Of a DNA stretch of 64,000 nucleotides, positions 34,841 through 44,662 are shown in pieces; position 1 is the first letter of the stretch; each line of letters opens with the position of its first letter. Below the pieces are notes generated by a model. It was given only the letters and a program-made list of their open reading frames with translations. It ran no database searches and was not told where the DNA came from. The stretch comes from Cristatella mucedo (Eukaryota > Bryozoa > Phylactolaemata > Cristatellidae): assembly GCA_009760855.2 (NCBI GenBank), contig WPIO01000218.1:62001-126000 (forward strand), given 5' to 3'. The translations under genes were made by a program, and so were the position numbers.

Positions 34841-35690
34841 TAACTTGCAACTCTTCTCTAACAAAACTTCTCTTAACATCATTTAAGAAATATCTAGTCG
34901 GTTGTTCTTGTAATACCATTATTCTAACAATAGTATGTTTAGTCAAGCTCCATATTGGGTCTGTAACTCTTCTTCTTTTTTCATCTTCTCCTTCACCAGG
35001 TTCTAATAAATATCCAACACTTGTTCCAAGTTCTAATAGCTTTTCTGCGCGATATTTTGGTTTCTTTAGTTTTACCTTTCCTTTTTTTATTGCCTTTGCA
35101 GGTTCTTCACCAATCATTCTTGTAACACTATTATTTAGATATTCAATAATTTTTGGTAAATTATCAACCCACTCTTTATTTCTAGTATAATCTCCCTTAT
35201 TAATACTTTCTAATTCTTTTTCATACTGAGCAATAAACGCTCTCTCAGCAACTGTTCTATTCATTCTTTCAACTAATGCAACACTCTTTTTACTAGTACC
35301 TTCAATAATTTGTGTTCCATGTTTTTTCATTTCTTTAGCAAACTCCCCTTTAAACTCTGACCCAGGATCAACTGTCACTTTCTTTGGCCACCTTAAAGGA
35401 CCTTTATTGTAAATATCTATTATTGCTTTTGTTACTTCTTTAGAAGACTTTGTTTTAAGAGGTCTTGATTCTTTATATCTACTAGCGACATCAATGACAC
35501 TCAAAGCATATTTGTATCCAGAGTCATTAGGCATGTATAGAATGTCTGCTTGGTGATTTTCATTAGGCTCAACAACATTAAAGAAACCTTGTGGAATGTT
35601 CTTTGGTCTTGGCTTGAATACTTGACTTATATCTAGGTTACGATTGAACTTTCCTTCTTTTTTTCTTTCATTTAGAGTTAAAAACGACAT
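34830..35690 (-). CDS. Polinton-type retroviral-like integrase (rve), copy A
   Basis: 286 aa, intact. The RNase H-like integrase core has Asp49 (NHQADILYMP), Asp108 (KVTVDPGSEF) and Glu141 (ALVERMNRT), so a D,D(32)E triad is present. A zinc-binding HHCC domain is not obvious in the short N-terminus. The C-terminal part is basic (KKGKVKLKKPKYRAEKLLE) with a small beta-rich tail (TRYFLNDVKRSFVREELQVI). In Polintons this enzyme inserts the element into host DNA, producing target duplications. It starts head-to-head with the Cys-rich gene 9 bp away and ends overlapping the membrane protein. This is the only intact integrase in the window. Confidence 0.93.
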   Translation of the reverse strand: MSFLTLNERKKEGKFNRNLDISQVFKPRPKNIPQGFFNVVEPNENHQADILYMPNDSGYKYALSVIDVASRYKESRPLKTKSSKEVTKAIIDIYNKGPLRWPKKVTVDPGSEFKGEFAKEMKKHGTQIIEGTSKKSVALVERMNRTVAERAFIAQYEKELESINKGDYTRNKEWVDNLPKIIEYLNNSVTRMIGEEPAKAIKKGKVKLKKPKYRAEKLLELGTSVGYLLEPGEGEDEKRRRVTDPIWSLTKHTIVRIMVLQEQPTRYFLNDVKRSFVREELQVIKP

Positions 35691-35699
35691 CTATAGAGA
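35691..35699. promoter_or_regulatory. 9-bp bidirectional promoter-like palindrome
   Basis: The entire gap between the divergent integrase and Cys-rich starts is CTATAGAGA, with CTATAG symmetric. Each start codon thus has the element's TATAG motif directly upstream. Confidence 0.5.
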
Positions 35700-36158
35700 A
35701 TGGAAATATTTTGTAACACATGTTTATGCTCATTTGGTGTTCTTGAATATCTTGAAGAAGGTCATCCTTTTTGCAAACCAAAAATAAAAAGACTAAAACA
35801 GGAGTATGAAATACGTTGTTGTATCTGCGATAAAGATATGGAAGAAACTGAATTTGATTCAAACCTTTTTCGTAATAAACATTACATAGTCTGTTCTTAC
35901 TGCAACATAGATTCTAATTATTATAAAAAAGAAAAACCAACTAAACTGTATTCACTGGTTAAGAAGCACTTAAAGAAACAATGTTGTTCTACTTCTTTAC
36001 ATCATTGTTTAGACCATGAAGCCATCTGTTACATTTCTAAATTATTCCCACTTGTTAAAGGTAAACGCAAAGCAACAAAATTAAAAGAGTTAATAGTTTT
36101 AATAGCTAATTTATACTATTCAGGAGGGTACATAACTAACGAAGAGGTTCACCTTTAA
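35700..36158 (+). CDS. Cys-rich zinc-binding viral protein, copy A
   Basis: 152 aa, intact. Putative zinc sites: C5/C8 with H22/C25; C40/C43 with C65/C68; and a third cluster C95, C96, H101, H102, C103, H106, C110 (QCCSTSLHHCLDHEAIC). A basic stretch (KGKRKATKLKE) follows. Both copies (A and C) keep full-length frames although their neighbours are broken. It overlaps the fibre gene by 39 bp tail-to-tail. No family recognised. Position beside the integrase and paired treble-clef-like knuckles suggest a DNA- or RNA-binding regulator (inference). Confidence 0.72.
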   Translation: MEIFCNTCLCSFGVLEYLEEGHPFCKPKIKRLKQEYEIRCCICDKDMEETEFDSNLFRNKHYIVCSYCNIDSNYYKKEKPTKLYSLVKKHLKKQCCSTSLHHCLDHEAICYISKLFPLVKGKRKATKLKELIVLIANLYYSGGYITNEEVHL

Positions 36159-36980
36159 TTTTCCTGTACTATCAACAAAGTAGTACTCTGTAGGTAATCT
36201 ACTAAAATATACATAGTACTTTAAATTAACACCCGTTGAAACAGTATTTATAGCCCTTACATCACCAGATACTACTGATGTATCGGTATTAGGTTTGAGA
36301 AATACACAATTAGAAGCTCCAAAAACCATAACATTCAATATCATTATTGGCGGAGACATTTTATTTGTCCATGAATAGGGTGTTGATAGGTTTAATATTG
36401 AATTTAATGCTTTAGGGTCCATTGAGATTGCTATTACTTCTGTTATTTTTTTAAGTGACTTATCTACGTAATTCTTTGTTGCAACGTCAGAAGGATTTGC
36501 AGGCTCAGAAACATTAGTGATTGAATACCCACCCATATTGATATTTGTTGTTGAAGGATAGTTCTTTAGTAATACATCTCTTTTCATTCCACCGTAAGTA
36601 ACACGAAAGTCATCATTTAGAACGACCGGATTAGTATTTCCAGAATTCCAATAAGTAGATGTTATAGCAAAACTATTCATGTTTAAATCTCCTAACATTG
36701 TATCACCTGTTTTCTTAACATAATTATTTACTTGTGAAACATTTATTCCATCAGTTGGATGAACACCTGCTCCAAGATTTGTAATACGTTTTCCACCAAG
36801 ATTAAGTGTTAAAGCAGAGTTAACAAGAAAGTTAGCGTCGGCATAAGCTTTTGTAACAGCTTCATAGTCATTAACAGGATCGCCTAAATTAATAATCCTA
36901 TTGCCACTGGCATCAAGATCTGAAAGAATAAAACCATTATTCTTCGAAACATAATCTTCATTATGAAACTTTTTGTTCAT
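36120..36980 (-). CDS. Short tail-fibre-like virion protein, copy A
   Basis: 286 aa, intact. Three copies of a repeat seen in phage tail fibres and some eukaryotic virus fibres: residues about 17-47 (NRIINLGDPVNDYEAVTKAY), 58-92 (GKRITNLGAGVHPTDGINVS) and 148-172 (GGYSITNVSEPANPSDVATK). Between them lies GDTMLGDLNMNSFAITS. The C-terminal 110 residues form a probable beta-rich head. Likely an attachment fibre or spike (inference from the repeat type). The start follows ATTATATAG directly and overlaps the end of the exonuclease by 20 bp. Confidence 0.75.
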   Translation of the reverse strand: MNKKFHNEDYVSKNNGFILSDLDASGNRIINLGDPVNDYEAVTKAYADANFLVNSALTLNLGGKRITNLGAGVHPTDGINVSQVNNYVKKTGDTMLGDLNMNSFAITSTYWNSGNTNPVVLNDDFRVTYGGMKRDVLLKNYPSTTNINMGGYSITNVSEPANPSDVATKNYVDKSLKKITEVIAISMDPKALNSILNLSTPYSWTNKMSPPIMILNVMVFGASNCVFLKPNTDTSVVSGDVRAINTVSTGVNLKYYVYFSRLPTEYYFVDSTGKLKVNLFVSYVPS

Positions 36981-37806
36981 CTATATAATCATTTATTAAT
37001 ATTTTAGATCTCTTTAACACTTCTTTAATCACTGGAATAATTCTTACAAATCTAAATGGGTCTTCTTCAACTACTTGTATCTCTACTTTTTTTATATAGT
37101 ATTTAATATCATAACCAAAAGTTTTTTTACTGTTAAAACGTCCATATTCAGTAATTATATCAAATTCAAATTCGAAGTACTTCTCATCTTTAAGTAAAAA
37201 CATGAAAAGAGGTTTACCTATTGGCATATCAAAATCATGACTAGTTGGAACTCTAACTGTTCCAGCGGCAATATATTCATTAGGTATATCACAGCAATTC
37301 AAACCAGGAACAAAGATTTCAAACTCACTAAAAAAGCATCTACTAAGTTTTAAAACGTGTAAACCAAGTAAACACTGTGCAAGGTATTGTTTTAGTATAT
37401 TATCTTCAACTATCTTTCTACTCCATAAACATTTTATTTCTATTAGTGTACCTTGATCAATAATACCATCTGGAGAATACCTATAGACTCCATCACTAGT
37501 AAAACATTAATTTGAATTCTCAATACTTCTATTCAACTTCATTTCTAAATACTTAGCTGCTATTGGTTCAAATTCTTTACCAAATAACATCTGAGGAAAT
37601 TTCATAGCTTTAGAGTTATCAATATATTTTTTTAGTTTTCTATTTGCAATTAATTCTACATCACAATCGATTTGAGACCCAAATACCATATCATCTCCTA
37701 ATACTGAATACACTTCTGATCCACCAATATTTAACCTCATAGAATTTTTCCATTCATCAAAACCCTGAATGAAATTTGTTTTTTTCATTATATATCTATT
37801 AAACAT
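36961..37806 (-). pseudogene. YqaJ-type viral recombinase/exonuclease, copy A (one stop)
   Basis: One reading frame broken by a single TAA at 37507-37509, where copy C has Ala and the B copy has Glu. Features of the YqaJ / lambda-exonuclease / alkaline-nuclease PD-(D/E)xK family: GGSEVYSVLGDD near the N-terminus, FPQMLFGKEFEPIAAKYLEM, the active site YSPDGII..GTLIEIKCLWSR (Asp, Glu, Lys), and the following helix QYLAQCLLGLHVL. Members resect DNA ends during viral recombination and replication. Total about 281 codons. The start follows TAGATATATA directly. Confidence 0.82.
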
Positions 37807-38773
37807 CTAATGAATTGAAAGAAGACATTGCTCTTCTACAAATAAAAGGTGTTCCATTTCCAGGGGATGATAGTTCCAATGTGTTCTCACAGATCGTGAT
37901 ATAATGGATCATAATTGTTGGTGCTTGCGCAGCAGTAATTTCAGGTTGTGCTGGTACATTTCCATTAGCAGGAATAGCAGCAGTAACACCAGGTATTGTA
38001 CTATTGAATTCAATTGATATTTCAAGTTTTTCTGTCCCTCTAATGGTTTCGTCATTATACTGTAGATCAACAACGTGAATAGGATAAAGAGTTAACCATT
38101 CTGGAAATGTAATACCAACAGGTAGGTTTAGTTCATTTGATCCAAGAAATTGTTTCCTAAACGTAGTAAAATCAAGGTAAGAAGTTGAACATTTAGCGTC
38201 TCTTGGATAGCCAGCTCTTTTCTGATATGGATAAGTTCTTGAACTATTAGAAGTCACTGAGACATTTTTAATATCGCAATGGTTAAAAGTGCAAGGGTTA
38301 CCCGTATAGCTATTAAGTTTATTTAAGTTTTGAGCTGCAACTATTAGCCATCTAACTTTATCAAGATTATAATGCATAGTTAGCATCTTTGTAAATGTAA
38401 GATTTGAATTGTAACCTGTTAAACTAATGTTTTCATATTTTCTAGTTCTGTAATTTAACCTAAGTTTCTTTGAGGTTACAGCTGTAATGTCAGTAAGTGA
38501 TTTCTGAATACTCATTTTAGGAGTTACATATGGAACGAATAATCTCATTTTTGACATGTCAATTTTAAATGCGTTCCAAACACCATTTCCAGCAGCTAAT
38601 GCAGCTGATCTAGCTTGAATTGCGTTGACATTAACATCTGCAGCAGCAGCACTTACTCCTGTCATAATAGCATTAAGATCACCACCATTAACCCTAGTTA
38701 GTTCAATATCAAATTGAGTATTGTAAATAATCCTATTCATATCAGCACAAAATCCAGAGATTCTTGTGGACAT
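37799..38773 (-). pseudogene. Major capsid protein, C-terminal half (copy A)
   Basis: 324-codon open frame corresponding to the second half of the MCP in copy B (58351-59918). Shared phrases include GFCADMNRI, GGDLNAIMTG, VRWLIVAAQNLNKLNSYTGN and WLTLYPIHVVDLQYNDE. The N-terminal half is missing: at 38773 the sequence passes straight into the polB fragment, so a deletion joined polB to MCP. The segment itself is uninterrupted. Polinton MCPs have a double jelly-roll fold and build icosahedral capsids; that identity is inferred from gene neighbourhood and the homologue in B. Confidence 0.72.
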
Positions 38774-39895
38774 GTGTTAAGATGTCTAAGAGAATCAAAC
38801 CTAATAAACTTGTTACTTTCAGCAGGCATTAAATAAACTATTGTTTCAGAATTTATACTTTCACACAGTTCTAAATGGTCATATGCTCGTTTTTTTTATC
38901 AAATAATCTATTTAAACATCTATGACAATAATACTGTTTTCCACCAGAATTAGTTGGTCAACATAATGAATAAAAATTGCTAATCAACATATAATGTTCT
39001 TTTTCATTTTTAATTAGTAATAAAAGATTTACATGTCTTCCTTCTTTCTCATCTGACTTTTTTACAACTCTTAACGGTGAAACTCTAGTTTCTTTATTAA
39101 CAACACGTTTAAACATTTATACTAACATTCATTGCTTTTTCTAATTTGTCAACATCTTTGACTTTTAAAGGCCATTCAATATCACTAATTAGGTGAGAAT
39201 ATTTAAAAGATAGTATCTTTTTTAAGTCACTTATTTTCCATTTATTTCTTTCTACTGGATTTAATGCTCTTAAAACACACCACAATGCACAAAACTCATC
39301 TTTTTTCATTTTTTAAATTAATTATACACTCTTTCTTAACTTGATATTCAGGTGTTTCACTATAAGATCCACCACCCATCAGATTGTATTTCGTAATAAC
39401 AACTGAAAATGAATGAAAACCAATAAACAACCATCCAGAAACAACACTATTTTCTATTAAAATCTCAGAACTTTTTTCTAGTGAAAGCATTATTTTTTCA
39501 TAAACTTTATTTACTGGTTCACTATCTATTGTCAACGTTGATTTAGATTGAGCGCCTCTTTTTTCTATTGTTCCATCATCAAACATTTTCATTTCAAATG
39601 ATACTTTAAAACTAAATCTAATAAAAGGCCAAGAATTTCTAACTTTATCAAGTAATTTCTTTGTTGGATATCTAACGAATTCTCTGAGTGTTTCAAAATC
39701 TATATATATTCTTTTTGTTGTATAAGCAAAAGTTAAAGTAATACCTCCTCCTGTAACAACTGGCTCTGTAAAACCAACTTTATTAAGTCTTCCTTGTTTA
39801 CCGACATATTTTCTACTTGAGGAATCAAAATCAATATTCATCAGCCTTCTAGTCTCAAAAGGAAAAGAGTTTCTTTGTCTCGATTTTGAAGTCAT
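38774..39895 (-). pseudogene. PolB N-terminal region, copy A (frameshifted, 3'-deleted)
   Basis: Homologous to 43643-44662 but diverged: SFPFETRRLMNID, then the frame changes near 39300 to EFCALWCVLRALNPVERNKW and IEWPLKVKDVDKLEKAMNVS. Next come HYMLISNFYSLC, the zinc knuckle YYCHRCLNRLF and YLMPAESNKFIRF. It extends about 40 codons past the zinc knuckle, then stops at the deletion junction with MCP. The polymerase palm and exonuclease domains are absent. Viral copy A ends at about 39963 against a MITE. Confidence 0.8.
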
Positions 39896-39962
39896 GCTAT
39901 ATAAGGTAATAATATTTCTGCTAAAATAAATTAATTATTATAGAACTATAAGATTAGAAAAA

Positions 39963-40169
39963 TAAGGGGCCGTCCATAAACGACGTCACGCGATTTTGGC
40001 CGATTTTTCACCCCCCCTCCCCCTCGTCACAAGTCGTCACAAAAAGTCAGACCCCCTTCAAATATAACGTCACAAAGCTAAGTTTCTATAAGTCTTCAAA
40101 TATAACGTCACAGAAGTCAGAACCCCCTGACCCCCTAGGTGCGTGACGTCGTTTATGGACGGCCCCTAA
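39963..40169. mobile_element. MITE copy 1 (TIR GGGGCCGTCCATAAACGACG, TAA target site)
   Basis: 201-bp element (39966-40166) with terminal inverted repeats of about 20 bp, flanked by TAA on both sides. The 3-bp TWA duplication and short TIRs fit PIF/Harbinger-type MITEs. A second copy lies at 47458-47653. It sits at the junction of viral copy A and host DNA. Confidence 0.85.
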
Positions 40170-41945
40170 GGCGACCTTTTTCTCGCGATGAGGTTTTTTT
40201 TTCATTTTACGACATCGGGGAATTTTTGGACCGCCGAAGGTGAAACTGAGGTTAGACGAAAATTTCGTGATGTCGTCAAAGGTAAAAACACATCATCAGG
40301 GCTCGGCGCACAGAGGCGGCGAGATGTAGAACGAAGCCCCCACAAACGAACTGTGGTACTGACCACGATGACGGTATTAAATTATTCGCAGGCATTGCAA
40401 GCGTGGGAGCGTACGTACGGATGTAGAAGCCGTCGTTGAAGGTGCTCCGGAGCGTCAGTGAAGAGAAGAGAATAGAGAGTGAAGCAGCTCCGGAGAGACG
40501 GGGATAAAGGGGGTTGCGTCCACACAGGCCGGAGGAAAAGCAGAAAGTTTTTTTTGCTGCAGGTCTAGTGGGTCACGAAACCGGAGCTGATCCATCGCAA
40601 TTAAATCCGGCTTAGTCAGCCGATAGTGTCCAAATGCAGCGCCTAATAAGGCTGTACTCGGTGCACCAGTTGGCCGGCCGAGTGGTGCGAGTCCGGCCTG
40701 GGCTCAACTGCATCGTAAGCGAGGCCGCGCCCACACTTTCACGTTACCATCTTGCTCGTGCATGTAATGAGATGTGCCATTAGAATATTTTGCACATTTT
40801 TGGAATAAGTTGTGTTAGCTGTCAGCTCACTAACGTCATTACATAAAGCGGTCGCAGCATGTGCCGTGCTTTAAGCTTTGCTGCAATGATCGGCTTTGCT
40901 GACGTTCCGTATCCAGGAGGTCAGGTTGACAGCCATTTATTTACAATAGCGACCGGATAAAGCTATCTGCTACGACCATGAGAGTAGCGCCATGCTGCAA
41001 ACGTAGGCAGCCAGGTGAGGTCGTAGCACCACTTCACAATCAAGAAAGTAAAAGAAGACTCAGATAGCTTCGTCACTACGTCGAGCCGCGATGCTCACGA
41101 AGGCTGGCTCTACTGCTCGCCTGAGCTTGTTCTGGTCATTCTCCTACAAATTGCAGTAAATGCATCAGTAATAATTCATCAAACCTGGAAGAAGCTTAGT
41201 GTTTGTCCAGCGGAAGTAGTCCTTCAAAACCATTCTGACCCCTACTGCATGACCCTTTGCGGGCAAAAACAAGTGATGCATGAATCGATTTAGAAGCTTA
41301 ATGCTGCCACACCTACGTGTAGGCTGCATTCAATCTAGGCTGGGAAGCACTGGTGTCAAGCTCTAAAGGCAAGCGTAGCCGGAAAAGATAATGCAGAAGA
41401 CTAATTGTTCTAAGGAAAGGCTCCCAACACGTGTGGGGCTCAGGTTTTTGTCGTCTGCTTTCATTCCAGCTGCAGGTAGGTGCAGGTATCTGCCGGTTCA
41501 TTTCTATTTAGGCTGGTATTCCTATCTCGACTCCAACCTGGAATTAATACCATATCTGAGTTTACTAGCTGCCTCCACTCAGGCTTGTTGGTTCAAGCTC
41601 TTTAGCTTTACATCACTTATAGTTCGTATGAGCAGCAGGAACCGAAAGCTTGGATTGAGGCAGAGGTGAGTGCAGGAAAAACTGTGTTTGCTGTACTGAG
41701 AGATGGCATAATACTGCTAGAGATGCAAGAGCAGCTGATTAAAAGAGCATGCTCTGGGACACCTGTGAATAATTTCCAGCGCATAGCTTTATTCTGCTTG
41801 ATGAATAGAGCTAGAGGGCGCTCCATATTCAGTTATCGAATGCAGATTTGTGGCATGCACTAGACAGCTCCTTGCTTAAGTAAGGCTATCGTTCTCACAC
41901 AAATTCCACACAGCTGTATCTGTGCCTTCTTGCACCAGCTTTCTT
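40170..41945. other. Host DNA between viral copies A and B
   Basis: Higher G+C than the viral blocks. Several overlapping open frames (e.g. 40188-40439, 41391-41669) without recognisable domains or convincing splice sites. Confidence 0.4.
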
Positions 41946-42868
41946 AAAATGGCTTTTGCACAACATGAGCCTGAAGAACTAAACGATGATAAAACTAACT
42001 TACTAGTTATGGGCAAACCTAGTGTTATTCAGAAATTGGAAAGGCTGACTTTCAAAATTGGCTCTGCCAGCATATCTCCAGTTGCATCAGCTCGAAATCT
42101 CGGTTTCATATTCCAAAGCGACCTCTCGTTAGACGACCACATCAGCTCCACAGTCAAATCAGCCTATTTTCAGCTTCATAACATTGCTAAAATTAGGGCT
42201 TGTTTAGATAAGGATACCACGTCCAAGCTGGTCCATGCATTCGTGACATCTCGTCTCGACTTCTGCAACTCACTGCTTACTGGCCTACCAGCATGTGCGA
42301 TCAGGCGATTGTAGCTGGTGCAAAACTCTGCAGCTAGGCTTGTCTGTCGTGACAGTCGCAGTTGCCACATTACTCCACTTCTCGCCGACCTGCACTGGTT
42401 ACCAGTCAAGCAACGGATTGACTTCAAGGTTTTGTCGCTCACTTTTAGGTCTCTTCATTCTATGGCTCCAGCCTATCTTTCAGATACACTACCCCATCAG
42501 GCAAAGCATCGTACCACTCGCTTTTCGGAATCCAACAGTCTAGAAATACCTCGTACAAACCTTAAATCCTTTGGAGACCGTGCATTTAGCTCGTATGCTC
42601 CCACAGCCTGGAACTCCCTCCCGACCTGCATCAGAACATCCCCTGACCTGACCACATTTAAAAAAAACTTAAAAACATACCTATTTAGGACAGCATGACC
42701 CAGTGCATGTAACCCCTAACCATGTTATTCATTTTGTTTGTTTTTCAAGCATGATTTTACTTACTATTCTATTGCGTATCACTTTGCAGCAAATGTAAAG
42801 CGCCTAGAAAGAGATTAGGTTCTCTGAGGGCGCTTTATCAAGTGCAATATTATTATTATTATTATATG
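41946..42868 (+). mobile_element. LINE family 1, 3' half
   Basis: RT C-terminal region and 3' end. Frames 41922-42314 and 42318-42698 are broken by one TAG (GGCGATTGTAG). They contain LNDDKTNLLVMGKPS, LVHAFVTSRLDFCNSLLTGL and KSFGDRAFSSYAPTAWNSLP. It ends in the stem-loop and (ATT)n at 42848-42864. Confidence 0.88.
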
Positions 42869-42894
42869 ATGGTCGCACCTAAATTCTCACCTCC

Positions 42895-43390
42895 TGACAT
42901 AGACTTTTCTCACCATTCTCTCCTCCTGACATAGAGTGCTCTAATGTGCGTTCGTGTTCGTTGCAGAATTCTTACGAAAACCGAAGTTCTTGCGAACATC
43001 GTATACGGAAACGATACAGCTAAGACCTGGTTAAAGTTATTCTAATTGTTATTTGACTGTAGCACGTAAGGAATTACGTGCCTATGGACATCTAAATGCT
43101 TATGGCTTCGGGCTGCTGGATCTCCCACGCCGGCGGCTGCCTTAGCTACGCCGGCGGCTAGTAACCTGCACGTTAGTTATGATCGTCAGCAGCTGCTATC
43201 GCTTCGTCATCGTAGATCAAATGCATTCCTAGATATTAATGTTGTTGCTAAGATTCATGAACTATGCAAAAGAAAAGCACCCAGTAGCCACTGCAGTGGC
43301 CGGAACAACCAGCTCAGACGCTGCTCGTTGGGCGGGAACTGCGAGCTGAGTACCCGCTCGTTTGGTATTCCTAGCATTGTCTCTGTAGTT
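42895..43390 (+). mobile_element. LINE family 1, 5' end fragment
   Basis: Matches the 5' end of the complete copy (63694 downward). It begins with two copies of CTCCTGACATAGA, then GCAGAATTCTTACGAAAACC and the N-terminal coding region with THYAGG..LASYDRQQ-like sequence, ending near 43385 (CCTAGCATTGTCTC). A short, different stretch leads to the viral terminus at 43453. Confidence 0.7.
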
Positions 43391-43452
43391 TGGTAGCACA
43401 GCAGAGAGCCAGCCGATGCCCAACACCGACAGTTTATTCCCAATGCAAGGAG

Positions 43453-43578
43453 TGTTGTAAGAAAATTCCCACATTATGACATTTTAAATTTCTTAGGACA
43501 AATCTCATGCTCACTAACGTTCGCATTCGAAGTCCTAAGAAATTTAAAATGTCCTAATGTAGAAATTTTCTTACAACA
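43453..43578. repeat. Viral left terminal inverted repeat (hairpin), copy B
   Basis: Same 126-bp palindrome as 33257-33382, placed 65 bp before the polB start. It marks the left end of the long viral copy. The matching right end lies outside the window. Confidence 0.78.
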
Positions 43579-43642
43579 TGAAATCTTTATATATAATAGT
43601 GGATTTTTTTAAATTAAACAAATTTTCTTTTTATTTATATAG

Positions 43643-44662
43643 ATGTATCGAAAAAGTCCTCAAAAGGGAAACTCGTTTTACGCAGAGTCAAGAAGACTAA
43701 TGAATATTGACGCCATAACTCCGAGTAAAAGTCTTGGTTCTAGATTTCATAAGTTTAAATTAGAATTTACTGGAGCTAATGGAAGATATGAGAGATACGT
43801 TCTTAAAGGGAGAGAATATCCTGCTATGGAAATTGATGATTTCTTTAACGACGTAATACCAAGCTATAACAGTGTGTTAAAAGAAGTAACAACGAGATTT
43901 GATTCATTTAAATTGCAAACAAAGATATCGGTTCATTCATATCATGAACAAACTAATGCACATAGGCATAGTGCTGTAACTGGTTCTAAGTTAGTTTCAG
44001 TTGTTAAAAGATCTGATTATACTAATGTTATCAAAAGGCAGTTGAAATCTTTAAAAGAAGCAATAGACAAAATTATTGATAAGAACCCTGGTTCTGGTTG
44101 GAGGTTGTTAGCTGTAAAACGTCTTGAGATAAATGTTACTGAATACGTTATTAAAGCAGGTTCATCGTATTTACAATTACCAGCTGGCTTAGCAAAGAAG
44201 CGTTGTTGTACTAATATAAAGAATGAAGATAACTATTGTGCTCTATGGTGTATATTGCGATTTCTAAATCCTATGAATACACATCCAGAGAGATGTTCTG
44301 ATTTGATTAAGATATTATTAACTAATTATCAAGAACTGAATGAACCATTATCAAAACTTGAATGGCCTCTCAAAGTAATTGATATTAAAAAACTAGGTAA
44401 ACTATTTAATGTTAGCATAAATGTTTATGAATATAATGAAAAATCAAATATATATCCTCTAAAAATTGTATCAAGAAAATTAGAGAATCAGGATAGACAT
44501 ATTAATCTTTTATTGATAACTAAGTCTGAAAAAAGTCATTATGTATTGATAAAGAATTTCAGTGGACTCTGTAGAACAACTAGTATAGGCGGATCAATGT
44601 TTTATTGTCATAGATGCATGCATAAGCTATTTTCAGCGGAAGATTTTAAAAATCATTTTTAG
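43643..44662 (+). pseudogene. Protein-primed family B DNA polymerase, N-terminal region only (copy B)
   Basis: 339-codon open frame. The pattern is that of the long N-terminal extension of Polinton/adintovirus polB: GSSYLQLPAGLAKKRCCTNI, then NYCALWCILRFLNP, LEWPLKVIDIKKLGKLFNVS and SHYVLIKNFSGLC. A zinc knuckle follows (C322-H-R-C325 ... H338, YCHRCMHKLFSAEDFKNH). The frame stops at once after that knuckle. No 3'-5' exonuclease or palm motifs follow anywhere in the window, so about two thirds of the enzyme was deleted. The start follows TTTATATAG directly and lies just inside the terminal repeat. Confidence 0.82.
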
